64,000 bases of DNA from Methylobacterium sp. SyP6R (GTDB taxonomy: Bacteria; Pseudomonadota; Alphaproteobacteria; Rhizobiales; Beijerinckiaceae): assembly GCF_019216885.1 (NCBI RefSeq), contig NZ_JAAQRC020000001.1:5943501-6007500 (forward strand), written 5' to 3'. The position numbers were made by a program, and so were the translations under genes. Of the stretch, positions 32,685-42,977 are shown in pieces; positions within the stretch are counted from its first letter, which is position 1; the number at the start of each line of letters is the position of its first letter. The notes beneath the pieces were generated by a model that was not told the DNA's origin, made no database searches, and saw only the letters and a list, made by a program, of their open reading frames with translations.

Positions 32685-33439
32685 GCGAGGCCCCTCCCCC
32701 CGCTGAATCCTGGCTCGGCGGACGGCTCACCTTGCGCCAGCCGCCGCGGGGCGCCCACCGGGCCGGGACCGACGCGGTGCTGCTCGCCGCGAGCGCCGGT
32801 GCCCGACCCGGCGAGACGGTGTGCGACCTCGGGGCCGGCACCGGCGCGGTCGGGCTCGCGGTCGCGCTGGCCTGCCCGGCGGCGCAGGTGATGCTGATCG
32901 AGCGCGACCCGGAGGCTGCGAATCTCGCGCGCGTCAACGTGCAGGAAAACGGGCTCGCCTCCCGCGTCCGGGTGATCGAGGCCGACGTGACCGCGCCGGG
33001 CCGCGAGCGCCGCGCCGCCGGTCTCCTGCCCGATTCGGTCGACCTGCTTCTCACCAACCCACCCTTCTTCGAGGCCGGGCGGCACCGCGCCTCGCCGGTC
33101 GCAGTCCGGGCCGCGGCGCACGGCTTCACGGAACCCGGCGGCCTGGAGGCGTGGCTTCGCACCTGCGCCGACCTGCTGCGCCCCGGCGGCCGGCTGGTGC
33201 TGATCCACCGGGCCGATGCCCTGCCGGCCTGCCTCGACGCCATGGCGGGCCGGTTCGGCTCGATCGAGGTCACGCCGATTCAGCCGCGGGCGGAGTCTCC
33301 GGCGATCCGCGTGCTCGTGGCGGGGGTGCGCGGCAGCCGGGCGCCCTTCGCTCTGGCGCCGGCCCTGGTGCTGCATGGGCCGGACGGACGATTTACGGAG
33401 CCGGTCGAGGCGATGCACCGGGGCGAGAGAATGTCATAG
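32681..33439 (+). CDS. tRNA1(Val) (adenine(37)-N6)-methyltransferase-like
   Basis: 252-residue SAM-dependent methyltransferase. Motif I VCDLGAGTGAVGLAVAL, acidic loop LIERDPEAANLARVNVQENGL, and the N6-adenine signature LLLTNPPFFEAG (NPPF). The TrmN6/YfiC family methylates A37 of tRNA1-Val; assignment to that exact substrate is by family resemblance. It starts at GTG 32681 inside an ATGA-like overlap with DUF2007. The N-terminal LTLRQPPRGAHRAGTDAVLLAA is typical of the group. Confidence 0.88.
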   Translation: MSEAPPPAESWLGGRLTLRQPPRGAHRAGTDAVLLAASAGARPGETVCDLGAGTGAVGLAVALACPAAQVMLIERDPEAANLARVNVQENGLASRVRVIEADVTAPGRERRAAGLLPDSVDLLLTNPPFFEAGRHRASPVAVRAAAHGFTEPGGLEAWLRTCADLLRPGGRLVLIHRADALPACLDAMAGRFGSIEVTPIQPRAESPAIRVLVAGVRGSRAPFALAPALVLHGPDGRFTEPVEAMHRGERMS

Positions 33440-33523
33440 AGTTTCCGCGAAACCAGGAAGTCGCGGGATCCCGTCTCCCGCACGGGAGAGGGGAAGCGCG
33501 CTCTTCTGGAGCGCCGATGCAAA

Positions 33524-33631
33524 TCATACGCTTTCCGATTGATCGCTTCGCGATGCGGAAAGCGGCTTCGCTCAGGCGCCGCGCGGGCTGATGATACGAA
33601 ATCCGGAAGTGATCTTCCGGATTTCGTATCA
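33524..33631 (+). repeat. ~108-bp TCATACGCTTTCCGATTGATC repeat (copy 2)
   Basis: Nearly identical to 21465-21572, including the terminal perfect hairpin tgatacgaaatccggaag/cttccggatttcgtatca. Sits between the methyltransferase and the convergent dprA gene, where it may terminate both. A REP-like cacgggagaggggaag lies just upstream (33481-33496). Confidence 0.8.
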
Positions 33632-33654
33632 CAGCGCGATTTCGCGCGCGCCTC

Positions 33655-34842
33655 TCATCGCAGCGACACCGCCCCACCCGGATGCCGCCAGATCTTCCCG
33701 TCGAGTTCCAGTTCCATCAACAAACCCTGGACCACCCGGGCCGACAGCCCGGCCTGCCGCGCCAGGGCATCGACCGGCACCGGCGACGGGCCGAGGAGTT
33801 CGAGGAGGATCGTCCGCTCGTCCTGGCGCAGCGAAACCGGCGGGGTCTCGTCGAGGAGGCGTTGCGCCGGCTCGGCCGCCATGGCGGTGACCGGCTCGGC
33901 GGAGAAATCAATCTCGTCCCAGTAGAGCGCCGGCTCCGGCCGGTCCGCCGCGTCCTCGGCTCCCGTGTCCGGCGCCGGCCCGCCGATCAGGGGGCCGAGC
34001 ACCGCCATGACGTGCTCGGGGGCGGCGCAGAGGGTGGCGCCGTCGCGGATCAGGTCGTTGGTGCCCTCCGCCCGGGGATCGAGGGGCGAGCCCGGCACGG
34101 CGAAGACCTCGCGGCCCTGCTCCAGGGCGAAGCGGGCGGTGATGAGCGAGCCGGAGCGCCGCGCCGCCTCGACCACGATCGTGCCGAGGGACAGCCCCGA
34201 GATGATGCGGTTGCGGCGCGGGAAGTCGCGGCCGCGGGGCTCCCAGCCCATCGGCATCTCGGCGACGATCGCACCACCATTGTCGAGGATGCGCGCGACC
34301 AGCTCCTCGTGCTCGGAGGGATAGATCCGGTCGTGCCCGCCGGCCAGAACCGCGACGGTGCCGGTCTGGAGCGCCGCCTTGTGCGCCCTCGCATCGACGC
34401 CGCGGGCCAATCCTGAGACGATCACCAGCCCTTCGCCGCCGAGCGCATGCGACAGGCGCTCGGTGAAGGTGAGACCGGCCGCGGACGCATTGCGCGAGCC
34501 GACGATGGCGACGGAGGGCCGCTTCAGGCAGGCGGAATCGCCGCGTAAGGAGAGCAGCGGCGGCGCATCGGCGGTGGCCTGGAGCGGCAGGGGATAATCG
34601 GGCTCGCCCATCGCCACGAAGCGGGCGCCGATCCGGGCCGCCGCCGCGATCTCGCGCTCGGCTTCCGCCTTGGTGATGACCCGGATCGGCTTGCCGCGGG
34701 ACTTGGCGAGGCCGGGCAAGGCCTTCAACGCCGGCCCCGCCCCGCCGAACTTGTTCACCAGGCCCCGGAAGGTGCGCGGCCCGACGCCCTCGGAGCGGAT
34801 CAGCCGGAGCCAGTCGAGGCGCTGCGCGTCGCTTAACTGCAA
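33655..34842 (-). CDS. dprA: DNA-processing protein DprA
   Basis: 395-residue ssDNA-binding protein that loads RecA on incoming DNA. Rossmann-type DprA core: SVAIVGSRNASAAGLTFTERL, VIVSGLARGVDARAHKAALQTGTVAVLAGGHDRIYPSEH, GWEPRGRDFPRRNRIISGLSLGTIVVEA, LITARFALEQGREVFAVPGSPLDPRAEGTNDLIRDGATL. The N-terminal helical region is SAM-like; the C-terminal ~65 residues are the DML1-type winged helix (LLELLGPSPVPVDALARQAGL...LMELELDGKIWRHPGGAV). Part of the minus-strand run pyrB to dprA. Confidence 0.97.
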   Translation of the reverse strand: MQLSDAQRLDWLRLIRSEGVGPRTFRGLVNKFGGAGPALKALPGLAKSRGKPIRVITKAEAEREIAAAARIGARFVAMGEPDYPLPLQATADAPPLLSLRGDSACLKRPSVAIVGSRNASAAGLTFTERLSHALGGEGLVIVSGLARGVDARAHKAALQTGTVAVLAGGHDRIYPSEHEELVARILDNGGAIVAEMPMGWEPRGRDFPRRNRIISGLSLGTIVVEAARRSGSLITARFALEQGREVFAVPGSPLDPRAEGTNDLIRDGATLCAAPEHVMAVLGPLIGGPAPDTGAEDAADRPEPALYWDEIDFSAEPVTAMAAEPAQRLLDETPPVSLRQDERTILLELLGPSPVPVDALARQAGLSARVVQGLLMELELDGKIWRHPGGAVSLR

Positions 34843-34885
34843 GACCCTCTCCCCTCGGCGATCCGCCGAACCTTGGGTGAGGGTC
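34843..34885. repeat. Inverted repeat between plsY and dprA
   Basis: gaccctc (34843-34849) pairs with gagggtc (34879-34885), and inner tcggcg (34855-34860) pairs with cgccga (34864-34869). Lies immediately upstream of the dprA start, in the plsY-dprA gap. Likely a REP-type element; could weaken read-through into dprA. Confidence 0.5.
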
Positions 34886-34897
34886 GTTGTCAGACCT

Positions 34898-35497
34898 TCA
34901 GCCCTTCTGCCCGATGCGCCCCTCCGTCCCCGCCACGAGGCGGCGGATATTGGGGGTGTGCTTCCACCATAGCAGCAGGGCGAGCACGCAGAACAGCACC
35001 GCGAGGCGCCCCTGACCGAGGGCCCACAGGGCGACGGGGGTGGCGGCCGATGCGGCGAGCGCGGACGCCGAGGAGTAGCGCAGCAGGAATGCGAGGCCGA
35101 TCCAGATCACGGCGAAGACCAGCACGCCGAGGGGAAACAGGCCGAGCAGCACGCCGATGAAGGTGGCGACGCCCTTGCCGCCCTTGAAGCCGAGCCAGAC
35201 CGGGAAGAGGTGGCCGAGGAAGGAGCCGAGTCCCGCCGCCATGGCCGCTTCCTGCCCGCCGAGGCGGGATGCGAGCACCACCGCGGCGGTGCCCTTCAGC
35301 GCGTCGCCCAGCAGCGTCGCGGCGGCGAGCCCTTTGCGGCCGGTGCGCAGCACGTTGGTGGCGCCGATATTGCCCGAGCCGATCGCCCGTACGTCGCCGA
35401 GGCCGGCAAAGCGCGTGAGGATGAGGCCGAAGGGAATCGCGCCGAAGAGGTAGCCGACGGCGAGCCAGAGGGCGATGAGCGTCCAGTCCGGCGCCAT
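34898..35497 (-). CDS. plsY: Glycerol-3-phosphate 1-O-acyltransferase PlsY
   Basis: 199-residue inner-membrane acyltransferase transferring acyl from acyl-phosphate to glycerol-3-phosphate, first step of phospholipid synthesis. The conserved loops are [52 protein letters not shown], the second motif [21 protein letters not shown], and the third near [19 protein letters not shown]. Five to six transmembrane helices. Its ATG overlaps the pyrC-like stop by one base (TGATG), so it is translationally coupled to it; the plsY-dprA order is common in alphaproteobacteria. Confidence 0.97.
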   Translation of the reverse strand: MAPDWTLIALWLAVGYLFGAIPFGLILTRFAGLGDVRAIGSGNIGATNVLRTGRKGLAAATLLGDALKGTAAVVLASRLGGQEAAMAAGLGSFLGHLFPVWLGFKGGKGVATFIGVLLGLFPLGVLVFAVIWIGLAFLLRYSSASALAASAATPVALWALGQGRLAVLFCVLALLLWWKHTPNIRRLVAGTEGRIGQKG

Positions 35498-36798
35498 CAG
35501 CGCGTCTCCTCGCTGCGGTGGACGATGCGGCCGGCGACCATGGTCAGCGAGGCCAGCCCCTGCAGCCGCGCCTCGTCGAAGGGCGAGTTCTTCGAGCGCG
35601 ACTTCAGCTGGCGCTTGTCGAGGACGTAAGGAGCATCCGGGTCGATCAGCACGAGGTCGGCCGGAGCGCCGGGGCTAAGGCGTCCGGTCTCGCGGCCGAG
35701 CACCCGCGACGGGGCGGCGGAGAGGGCGGCAAGCAGCCGCGGCAGCGAGACGTCGCCGGCATGGACCAGGCGCAAAGCGGCGGCGAGCAGCGTCTCGATC
35801 CCGAGCGCCCCGTCGGCGGCCTCGGCGAAGGGCAGGCGCTTGGTCTCGACGTCCTGCGGGTTGTGATCGGAGACGATCACGTCGATCACGCCCTCGTTGA
35901 GCGCCGCGACCACCGCCTGCCGGTCGGCCTCGGTGCGGAGCGGCGGCGAGAGCTTGCAGAAGGTGCGGTAGTGGCCGATGTCGTTCTCGTTCAGCACCAG
36001 GTTGTTGACCGAGACGCCGCAGGTGACGGGAAGCCCGGCTTCCTTGGCGCGGCGCACGATCTCGACCGAGTCGGCGCACGAGATCATCGCCGCGTGGTAG
36101 CGCCCGCCGGTCAGGCGCACGAGGCGGATGTCGCGCTCGAGAAGGATCGTCTCGGCCTCCCGCGGGATGCCGTGGAGCCCCAGCCGCGAGGCCATCTCGC
36201 CCTCGTTCATCACCCCGTCGCCGACGAGCGTCGGCTCCTCGACGTGCTGCATCAGCAGGACGCCGAAATCGCGGGCATAGGTCAGGGCGCGGCGCATCAC
36301 CTGGGCGTTGGTGACGGCCTTGAGCCCATCGGTGAAGGCGACGGCGCCGGCCTCGGTGAGCAGGCCGAACTCGGTCATCACCTGGCCGGCGAGGCCCTTG
36401 GTGATCGCGGCGGCGGGCAAGACGTGGGTGCTGGCGGTGTCGCGGGCGCGCCGCAGCACGAAATCGACGATGGCCGGCTCGTCGATCGGCGGGTTGGTCT
36501 CGGGCATGCACACGAGCGTGGTCACGCCGCCGGCCGCGGCCGCCGCGCTGGCGCTCGCCAGGGTCTCGCGGTGCTCGGCGCCCGGCTCGCCCACGAAGGC
36601 GCGGAGATCCACGAGGCCGGCGGTGAGCACCTGGCCGCCGCACTCGATCACCTCGGCGCCCTCGGGCAGGGCGGCGGGTGTGCCCCAATGGACCTCGGCG
36701 ATCGATTGATCGCGGACGAGCACCGCGCCCGGGCCTTCGCGGCCGGTGGCGGGGTCGATCAGGTGGGCGTTGGTGAGGAGAAGGCAGGAGGGTGACAT
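35497..36798 (-). CDS. pyrC: Dihydroorotase-like protein, probably inactive PyrC partner of PyrB
   Basis: 433 residues of the type I dihydroorotase/amidohydrolase fold: [108 protein letters not shown]. In active enzymes the first segment reads D-x-H-x-H-x-R-E-P-G; here both metal-binding His and the Arg are replaced ([10 protein letters not shown]), and the later H-V-S block is MISCADS. So catalysis is unlikely. Inactive pyrC-like subunits are known that assemble with aspartate carbamoyltransferase, which suits the pyrB gene nearby. The start at 36798 gives the usual N-terminus [16 protein letters not shown]. Confidence 0.88.
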   Translation of the reverse strand: MSPSCLLLTNAHLIDPATGREGPGAVLVRDQSIAEVHWGTPAALPEGAEVIECGGQVLTAGLVDLRAFVGEPGAEHRETLASASAAAAAGGVTTLVCMPETNPPIDEPAIVDFVLRRARDTASTHVLPAAAITKGLAGQVMTEFGLLTEAGAVAFTDGLKAVTNAQVMRRALTYARDFGVLLMQHVEEPTLVGDGVMNEGEMASRLGLHGIPREAETILLERDIRLVRLTGGRYHAAMISCADSVEIVRRAKEAGLPVTCGVSVNNLVLNENDIGHYRTFCKLSPPLRTEADRQAVVAALNEGVIDVIVSDHNPQDVETKRLPFAEAADGALGIETLLAAALRLVHAGDVSLPRLLAALSAAPSRVLGRETGRLSPGAPADLVLIDPDAPYVLDKRQLKSRSKNSPFDEARLQGLASLTMVAGRIVHRSEETR

Positions 36799-36842
36799 CG
36801 GCCTACGAAGCGGGAAGTAAGGAAGGAGAGACGCGGGCGGGA

Positions 36843-37229
36843 TCAGCCGGCGATCTCGTCGAGCACCAGCGCCCGCACGAGGCCGCTGCGCGTCAGGCCC
36901 CGCCGCTCGGCGGCCCGATCGACAGCGTGGAGCTGCGCGTCGTCGAGGCCGAGATCGTCGGCCGGCGGCCTGACGGCGACCGCGACGTGGCCCGCCGCGA
37001 GAGCACCGGCGACGTCCGGATCCGACCGCAGGACCTCGATGGAACGGGGCGCCGGCAGGACGGCGCCGTCCTCCCGCGCCAGGGCCGACCATTGCGCCAG
37101 CGCCTCGGCTCCTTGCGCCAGGGTCTCGTCGGCCGAATCACCGGCGGCGATGCAGCCCGGCAGGTCGGGGAACCAGAGGCCCCACAGGGTGCCGGGCTCC
37201 TTCTCCAGTATGCCGATATACGCGGTCAC
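36843..37229 (-). CDS. hicB: HicB family antitoxin
   Basis: 128 residues from GTG 37229 (VTAYIGILEKEPGTLWGLWFPDLPGCIAAGDSADETLAQGAEAL), the HicB partial RNase H-like fold with its FPDLPGC signature. The C-terminal part (DDAQLHAVDRAAERRGLTRSGLVRALVLDEI) is a ribbon-helix-helix DNA-binding domain, so it can repress its own promoter. The start overlaps the hicA stop by 4 bp. HicB neutralises the HicA mRNA interferase. Together they sit between pyrB and the pyrC-like gene. Confidence 0.88.
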   Translation of the reverse strand: MTAYIGILEKEPGTLWGLWFPDLPGCIAAGDSADETLAQGAEALAQWSALAREDGAVLPAPRSIEVLRSDPDVAGALAAGHVAVAVRPPADDLGLDDAQLHAVDRAAERRGLTRSGLVRALVLDEIAG

Positions 37230-37444
37230 GGCTCCTCGCTCCCGTCCAGCCACCCGGCGTGCCGCGCGATCGACCGGGCGGTCCCGGACGGCAGGCTGCC
37301 GCGGCCCCGGGGCACCGCGACGTGCGGGCGTCCCGGCATGGTGTAGATGTCGTGCGTGCCCTTCGAGGGCCGGATCCGCCAGCCCTCCCGCTCGAGGCGC
37401 CGCCGGATCGCCTGGATGTCAAGGTCGAAGGCCCGCGGCGGCAT
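37226..37444 (-). CDS. hicA: HicA family toxin (mRNA interferase)
   Basis: 72 residues with a double-stranded RNA-binding-like fold: DIQAIRRRLEREGWRIRPSKGTHDIYTMPGRPHVAVPRGRGSLPSGTARSIARHAGW. The usual catalytic His lies in the G-S/T-H motif, here KGTHDIY, and is present; the I/L-P-x-G-T-x-R-S-I ending also fits the family. HicA proteins cleave mRNA and are held in check by HicB. The gene begins 12 bp after the pyrB stop, so it appears to be read from the pyrB promoter or its own very compact one. Confidence 0.87.
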   Translation of the reverse strand: MPPRAFDLDIQAIRRRLEREGWRIRPSKGTHDIYTMPGRPHVAVPRGRGSLPSGTARSIARHAGWLDGSEEP

Positions 37445-37456
37445 GTCAAGCGGCGG

Positions 37457-38404
37457 TCACGCGTTCGGCAGGTGGGTCGCCAGCGCCTCCAGCACGGCCA
37501 TCCGCACCGCGACCCCCATCTCGACCTGCTCCCGGATCAGCGACTGCGCGCCATCCGCGACCTCGGACGAGATCTCGACGCCGCGGTTCATCGGGCCAGG
37601 ATGCATCACCAGCGCGTCGGGCTTGGCGTGGCGCAGCTTGTCGCCATCGAGGCCGAAATAGCGAAAATACTCCTTCACCGAGGGCACGAAGGAGCCGTTC
37701 ATCCGCTCGCGCTGGAGCCGCAGCATCATGACGATGTCGACGTCTGTCAGCCCCTTGCGCATGTCGGTGAACACCTCGACGCCGAAGCGGGCGAGGCCCG
37801 GCGGCAGCAGGGTCGAGGGGCCGATCACCCGCACCCGGGCGCCGAGCGCCATGAGCAGGATGATGTTCGAGCGCGCCACCCGCGAATGCAGGACGTCGCC
37901 GCAGATCGCCACCGTCAGCCCCTCGACCCGGCCCTTGTTGCGGCGGATGGTCAGCGCGTCGAGGAGCGCCTGGGTCGGGTGCTCGTGGGCGCCGTCGCCG
38001 GCATTGACCACGGAGCAATCGACCTTGCGGGCGAGCAGATGCACCGCGCCGGCCTGGTGGTGGCGCACCACGATGATGTCGGGGCGCATCGCGTTCAGGG
38101 TCGCGGCGGTGTCGATCAGGGTCTCGCCCTTTTTCACCGACGAGGAGGCGACCGACATGTTCATCACGTCGGCGCCGAGGCGCTTGCCGGCCAGCTCGAA
38201 CGAGGATTGGGTCCGCGTCGAAGGCTCGAAGAACAGGTTGATCTGGGTGCGTCCGCGCAACGTCGTGCGCTTCTTCTCGACCTGGCGGCTGATCTCGACG
38301 GCCTCGTCGGCACGGTCGAGGAGCGCCACGATGTCGAGGGGCGACAGACCCTCGATGCCGAGGAGGTGGCGGTGCGGGAAGCCGGGGGGTGCCTGGGTGC
38401 TCAT
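37457..38404 (-). CDS. pyrB: Aspartate carbamoyltransferase catalytic subunit
   Basis: 315 residues; condenses carbamoyl phosphate and aspartate in pyrimidine synthesis. Key motifs: [23 protein letters not shown] (carbamoyl-phosphate site S-T-R-T), [56 protein letters not shown] and [13 protein letters not shown]. The start at 38404 ([21 protein letters not shown]) gives the expected length. No pyrI regulatory gene is nearby; a pyrC-like gene follows after the inserted hicAB pair. Divergent from topA across about 200 bp. Confidence 0.97.
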   Translation of the reverse strand: MSTQAPPGFPHRHLLGIEGLSPLDIVALLDRADEAVEISRQVEKKRTTLRGRTQINLFFEPSTRTQSSFELAGKRLGADVMNMSVASSSVKKGETLIDTAATLNAMRPDIIVVRHHQAGAVHLLARKVDCSVVNAGDGAHEHPTQALLDALTIRRNKGRVEGLTVAICGDVLHSRVARSNIILLMALGARVRVIGPSTLLPPGLARFGVEVFTDMRKGLTDVDIVMMLRLQRERMNGSFVPSVKEYFRYFGLDGDKLRHAKPDALVMHPGPMNRGVEISSEVADGAQSLIREQVEMGVAVRMAVLEALATHLPNA

Positions 38405-38605
38405 CCTGAGACCAGGGCTATAGGAGGGCTCGGCGTCACCCGCAAGGACGGGCTTGCGGGAACGCTTCGGACCATCGGCGGTATTTGACAAGCGCCGCGT
38501 CATCACCCACTTGTCCGCTTCGCCGCGCGAAAATTCGCGCCAGCCGCCCCGCACAAGTTGAAGCCCGATCTGCCGCGGTGTGCTCTTCGAAGAGGCAACC
38601 CGTCC

Positions 38606-41374
38606 ATGAAAGTCGTCGTCGTCGAGTCGCCCGCGAAAGCCAAGACGATCAATAAATACCTCGGCAGCGACTACGAGGTGCTGGCCTCGTTCGGGCATAT
38701 CCGGGATCTTCCGGCGAAAGACGGCTCGGTCGATCCCGAGCAGGACTTCCATATGCTGTGGGAGCTGGAGGATCGCGGGGCCAAGCGCGTCGCCGAGATC
38801 GCGAAAGCCGTGAAGGGCGCCGACAAGCTGATCCTGGCGACCGACCCGGATCGCGAGGGCGAGGCGATCTCCTGGCACGTCCTGGAGGCGCTCCAGGCCA
38901 AGAAGGTGCTCAAGGACGTGCCCGTCGAGCGCGTCACCTTCAACGCCATCACCAAGGACGCGGTCGCGACCGCGATGGCCCAGCCGCGGGCGATCGACCA
39001 GGCGCTCGTCGACGCCTACCTGGCGCGCCGGGCGCTGGATTACCTCGTCGGCTTCAACCTCTCGCCGGTCCTGTGGCGCAAGCTCCCGGGCGCCCGCTCG
39101 GCGGGGCGCGTGCAGTCGGTGGCGCTCCGCCTCGTCTGCGACCGCGAGCGCGAGATCGAGACCTTCAAGCCGCGGGAATACTGGTCGATCGTCGCGACGC
39201 TCAAGACCGAGAGCGGCGCGGTGTTCGAGGCGCGGCTGGTGGGCGCCGACGGCAAGCGCATACAGCGCCTCGACGTCGGCACGGCAGACGAGGCCGAGGC
39301 CTTCCGGCGCGACCTGGAGCTTGCCACCTTCACGGTCGCGTCGGTCGAGGCCAAGCCCGCCAAGCGCCATCCTCAGCCGCCCTTCACCACCTCGACCTTG
39401 CAGCAGGAGGCCTCGCGCAAGCTCGGCCTCGCGCCGGCCCAGACCATGCGGGTGGCGCAGCGCCTCTACGAGGGCACCGAGATCGGCGGCGAGACCGTCG
39501 GCCTCATCACCTACATGCGGACCGACGGCGTCGACATGGCGCCGGAGGCGGTGGCCCAGGCGCGCCAGGTGATCGGCGCGGAGTATGGCGACGCCTACGT
39601 GCCGGGGGCGCCCCGCAAGTACAGCGTCAAGGCCAAGAACGCCCAGGAAGCCCACGAGGCGGTGCGCCCGACCGATCTCGCCCGGCTGCCGAAGGACGTC
39701 GCCCGCTTCCTCGAGCCGGAACAGGCCAAGCTCTACGAGCTGATCTGGATCCGCACCGTGGCGAGCCAGATGGAATCGGCGGAGCTGGAGCGCACCACGG
39801 TCGAGATCGCGGCGAATGTCGGTCCGCGCCGCATCGAGCTGCGCGCCACCGGCCAGGTGGTGAAGTTCGACGGCTTCCTCACCCTCTACCAGGAGGGCAA
39901 GGACGACGAGGAGGACGAGGAATCGCGCCGCCTGCCGCCGATGAAGGCCGGCGACGGGCTTACCCGCGAGCGCATCGCCGCGACCCAGCACTTCACCGAG
40001 CCGCCGCCGCGCTATTCCGAGGCGAGCTTGGTCAAGCGGATGGAGGAGCTCGGCATCGGCCGGCCCTCGACCTACGCCGCTGTGCTCCAGGTCCTGCGCG
40101 ACCGCGAATACGTCAAGATCGACAAGAAGCGCCTGGTGCCCGAGGACAAGGGCCGGATCGTCACCGGCTTCCTCGAGAGCTTCTTCCGCCGCTACGTCGA
40201 GTACGACTTCACCGCCGACCTAGAGAGCCAGCTCGACCGGGTCTCGAACGCCGAGATCGATTGGCGTGCGGTGCTGCGCGACTTCTGGCGCGACTTCTCC
40301 GCGGCGATCGCCGGCACCAAGGAACTGCGCACCACCGAGGTGCTGGAGGCGCTGAACGGGCTTCTGGCCGAGCACATCTTCCCGGCCAAGGCCGACGGCT
40401 CGAACCCGCGCGCTTGCCCGACCTGCGGCAGCGGCCAGCTCTCGCTCAAGCTCGGCAAGTTCGGCGCCTTCGTCGGTTGCTCGAACTATCCCGAGTGCAA
40501 GTACACCCGCCAGCTCAACGCCACCGGCCTCGACGGCGACGGCGAAGGGTCCGGCGAAGGCGGCCAGCCCGGCGTGCGGGTGCTCGGCGACGATCCCGAG
40601 ACCGGCCTGCCGGTGACCCTGCGCGACGGCCGCTTCGGCCCGTTCCTGCAGCTCGGCGAGGCTTCCGCCGAGAAGGGGGCGGAGAAGCCGAAGCGCTCCT
40701 CCCTGCCCAAGGGTCTGTCGCCGTCGGCGGTCGACCTGGAAAAGGCGCTCAAGCTCCTGTCGCTGCCGCGCGAGGTGGCGCGTCACCCGGAGACCGGCGA
40801 GCCGATCCTGGCCAATATCGGCCGCTACGGTCCTTACGTGCAGCACGGCAAGACCTACGCCAATCTCGGCAAGGACGACGACGTGCTGGAGGTCGGCGCC
40901 AACCGCGCCATCGACCTGATCGTCCAGAAGGAGCAGGGCGGCGGGCGGCGCCCGGCACAGGATCCCGGCCGCGTGATCGGCACCGCGCCGGGCAGCGACA
41001 CCCCGATCACCGTGAAGGCCGGCCGCTACGGCGCCTACGTCACCGACGGCGAGATCAACGCCACCCTGCCGAAGGGGGCGGACGCCGAGGCCGTGACGCT
41101 CGACGAGGCGTTGCGCCTGATCGCGGCGCGGCGCGAGGCCGGCGGCGGGACGAAGAAGAAGGCGGGCGCGCGCAAGGCGCCTGCCAAGGCGGCGACCAAG
41201 ACCGCGAAGGCCAAGACCGCGAAGGCGGAGGCGGCCGACGGGACCGAGGGCGAGGCGGCGACGCCCAAGCCGGTGGCCCGGAAGGCGGCGGCCAAGGCAC
41301 CCGCGACGAAGAGCACGACCGCCAAGAAGGCTCCGGCGAAGAAGTCGGCGGCGAAGAGCGCGGCCGGCGAGTAG
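38606..41374 (+). CDS. topA: DNA topoisomerase I
   Basis: 922 residues, type IA topoisomerase that relaxes negative supercoils. Start ATG 38606 ([20 protein letters not shown], the Toprim opening). Toprim acidic residues in [15 protein letters not shown]; active-site Tyr in [16 protein letters not shown] (about residue 305); [18 protein letters not shown] and [13 protein letters not shown]. One C-terminal zinc finger ([28 protein letters not shown], about 604-631) is followed by topA C-terminal repeats ([30 protein letters not shown]) and a Lys/Ala-rich basic tail from about residue 850, usual in this order. Confidence 0.98.
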   Translation: MKVVVVESPAKAKTINKYLGSDYEVLASFGHIRDLPAKDGSVDPEQDFHMLWELEDRGAKRVAEIAKAVKGADKLILATDPDREGEAISWHVLEALQAKKVLKDVPVERVTFNAITKDAVATAMAQPRAIDQALVDAYLARRALDYLVGFNLSPVLWRKLPGARSAGRVQSVALRLVCDREREIETFKPREYWSIVATLKTESGAVFEARLVGADGKRIQRLDVGTADEAEAFRRDLELATFTVASVEAKPAKRHPQPPFTTSTLQQEASRKLGLAPAQTMRVAQRLYEGTEIGGETVGLITYMRTDGVDMAPEAVAQARQVIGAEYGDAYVPGAPRKYSVKAKNAQEAHEAVRPTDLARLPKDVARFLEPEQAKLYELIWIRTVASQMESAELERTTVEIAANVGPRRIELRATGQVVKFDGFLTLYQEGKDDEEDEESRRLPPMKAGDGLTRERIAATQHFTEPPPRYSEASLVKRMEELGIGRPSTYAAVLQVLRDREYVKIDKKRLVPEDKGRIVTGFLESFFRRYVEYDFTADLESQLDRVSNAEIDWRAVLRDFWRDFSAAIAGTKELRTTEVLEALNGLLAEHIFPAKADGSNPRACPTCGSGQLSLKLGKFGAFVGCSNYPECKYTRQLNATGLDGDGEGSGEGGQPGVRVLGDDPETGLPVTLRDGRFGPFLQLGEASAEKGAEKPKRSSLPKGLSPSAVDLEKALKLLSLPREVARHPETGEPILANIGRYGPYVQHGKTYANLGKDDDVLEVGANRAIDLIVQKEQGGGRRPAQDPGRVIGTAPGSDTPITVKAGRYGAYVTDGEINATLPKGADAEAVTLDEALRLIAARREAGGGTKKKAGARKAPAKAATKTAKAKTAKAEAADGTEGEAATPKPVARKAAAKAPATKSTTAKKAPAKKSAAKSAAGE

Positions 41375-41387
41375 AACGCGACGCGCG

Positions 41388-41563
41388 AACCCTTCCCCCC
41401 TCTGCGGGGGAGGGTGGACCCTGCGTCAGCAGGGGCCGGGAGAGGGGCAGCGCGACGGTGATCCAGAGGGCGCCCGTCATCACGGTCGCGACCTCTCCGG
41501 AAGCGTTGTCCCCTCTCCCGCCCCACTCCGTGGGGCACCCTCCCCCGCAGAGGGGGGAGGGTT
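41388..41563. repeat. Long nested palindromic repeat, family 2 (complete copy)
   Basis: Arms aacccttcccccctctgcgg (from 41388) and its counterpart caccctcccccgcagagggg (41536 to 41563), with an inner ccgggagagggg/cccctctcccg pair and a central gcgcccgtcatcacggtcgc segment. Lies between convergent topA and ruvX and could terminate both. A half copy is at 47319-47412. Confidence 0.75.
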
Positions 41564-41576
41564 GAAGTGGTGCGCC

Positions 41577-42071
41577 CTACTCCAGAAAATCCTCCTCCCC
41601 GTCCTCGCGCAGCCCGTCGAGCACATCCAGGCAGCCCTGCAGGATGTAGGCCGCCGCGAGCTTGTCGACGAGTTCGCCGCGCCGGGCCCGGGACGCGTCG
41701 GCCTCCAGCAGGGTGCGGGTGACGGCGGCCGTGGACAGGCGCTCGTCCCAGAACAGCACCGGCAGCGGCAGGATCGGTTTCAGGTTGCGCACGAAGGCGC
41801 GGGTCGATTGCACCCGCGGGCCCTCGCTGCCGTCCATGTTGAGGGGCAGCCCGACCACCAGCCCGCCGACCGCGTGTTTCGTCGCGATCGCCGCCAAGGC
41901 CGCGGCATCGGGCGTGAACTTGACCCGCCGGATCGTCTCCAGCGGCGAGGCGATCCGGCGCTGCACGTCCGAGAGGGCGAGCCCGATGGTCTTGGTGCCG
42001 AGGTCGAGCCCGAGCAGGCGGGCGCCGCCGCGCGACCCGGCGGCAAAAGCCGCGATGGTCTCCCGGTTCAC
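41577..42071 (-). CDS. ruvX: Putative Holliday junction resolvase / pre-16S rRNA nuclease (YqgF/RuvX)
   Basis: 164 residues with the YqgF RNase H-like fold: [30 protein letters not shown] (first catalytic Asp), [22 protein letters not shown], and [19 protein letters not shown], with the conserved D-E-R-L-S-T. The last acidic residue lies in the C-terminal [19 protein letters not shown]. YqgF matures the 5' end of 16S rRNA in E. coli. The start at 42071 gives a short N-terminal extension. Confidence 0.93.
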   Translation of the reverse strand: MNRETIAAFAAGSRGGARLLGLDLGTKTIGLALSDVQRRIASPLETIRRVKFTPDAAALAAIATKHAVGGLVVGLPLNMDGSEGPRVQSTRAFVRNLKPILPLPVLFWDERLSTAAVTRTLLEADASRARRGELVDKLAAAYILQGCLDVLDGLREDGEEDFLE

Positions 42072-42175
42072 GGCCGGCCTCCGCGCGTTAGGTAGGCTGT
42101 GCCGGCCCCGCCCCGCCGCAGCGTCCGGGCGGTCGGCCGCCGATTCCGAAAAATCCTTCGCCCGGAGATCATCCG

Positions 42176-42874
42176 ATGCGCATCACCTGGTTCGGCCATT
42201 CCACCTTCCGCCTCGATTTCGGGTCCGCTCACGTGTTGATCGATCCGTTCTTCAGCGGCAACCCGGCCTTCGAGGGCGACCGCCAGGCGGCGACCGCGGG
42301 CGCGACCCATATCCTCATCACCCACGGCCACGGCGACCATGTCGGCGACACGGTCGAGATCGCCGCCGAGACCGGCGCCAAGGTCGTCACCAACTACGAC
42401 CTGTGCATGTGGCTGTCCTCGAAGGGCGTGACGAAACTGGAGCCGATGAATACCGGCGGCACGGTCGATGTCGGGGGGTTCCGGGTCAGCCTGGTGCGGG
42501 CCGACCACTCGGCCGGCATGAGCGAGGCCGGGGTGACGGTGCCGCTGGGACTGCCGAACGGCGTGATCGTGCGCGCCGAGGGCGAGCCGACGGTCTACCA
42601 CATGGGCGACACCGACATCTTCGGCGACATGGCGCTGATCCAGGAGATCTACCGGCCCGACGTGCTGATGGTGCCGATCGGCGACCGCTTCACCATGGGG
42701 GCGGAGACCGCGGCGCTGGCGGTCAAGCGCTTCTTCAAGCCGAAGGCCGTGATTCCCTGCCACTACGGCTCCTTCCCGATCGTCGACCAGAGCGCGGAGC
42801 GCTTCGTGTCCGCGCTCGACGGCAGCGGCGTGCAGGTGATCGTGCCGCACAAGGGCACCGCCGTCACGGTGTAG
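42176..42874 (+). CDS. UPF0173 metal-dependent hydrolase (metallo-beta-lactamase fold)
   Basis: 232 residues: [30 protein letters not shown], metal motif [14 protein letters not shown] (HxHxDH), [19 protein letters not shown] (Asp ligand) and [11 protein letters not shown] (last His). This is the full UPF0173/UlaG-like pattern. The natural substrate is not known. Divergent from ruvX across about 100 bp. Confidence 0.93.
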   Translation: MRITWFGHSTFRLDFGSAHVLIDPFFSGNPAFEGDRQAATAGATHILITHGHGDHVGDTVEIAAETGAKVVTNYDLCMWLSSKGVTKLEPMNTGGTVDVGGFRVSLVRADHSAGMSEAGVTVPLGLPNGVIVRAEGEPTVYHMGDTDIFGDMALIQEIYRPDVLMVPIGDRFTMGAETAALAVKRFFKPKAVIPCHYGSFPIVDQSAERFVSALDGSGVQVIVPHKGTAVTV

Positions 42875-42977
42875 GACGAGGCGCGGCCGCCCTCCCCCGG
42901 GGGCGGCCGGCGCGGTCGAACGGCCGGCACCGTTAAGGTTAACGGAAGGTTGACGTGGCGGGGTGGCTCTGGCGGGA

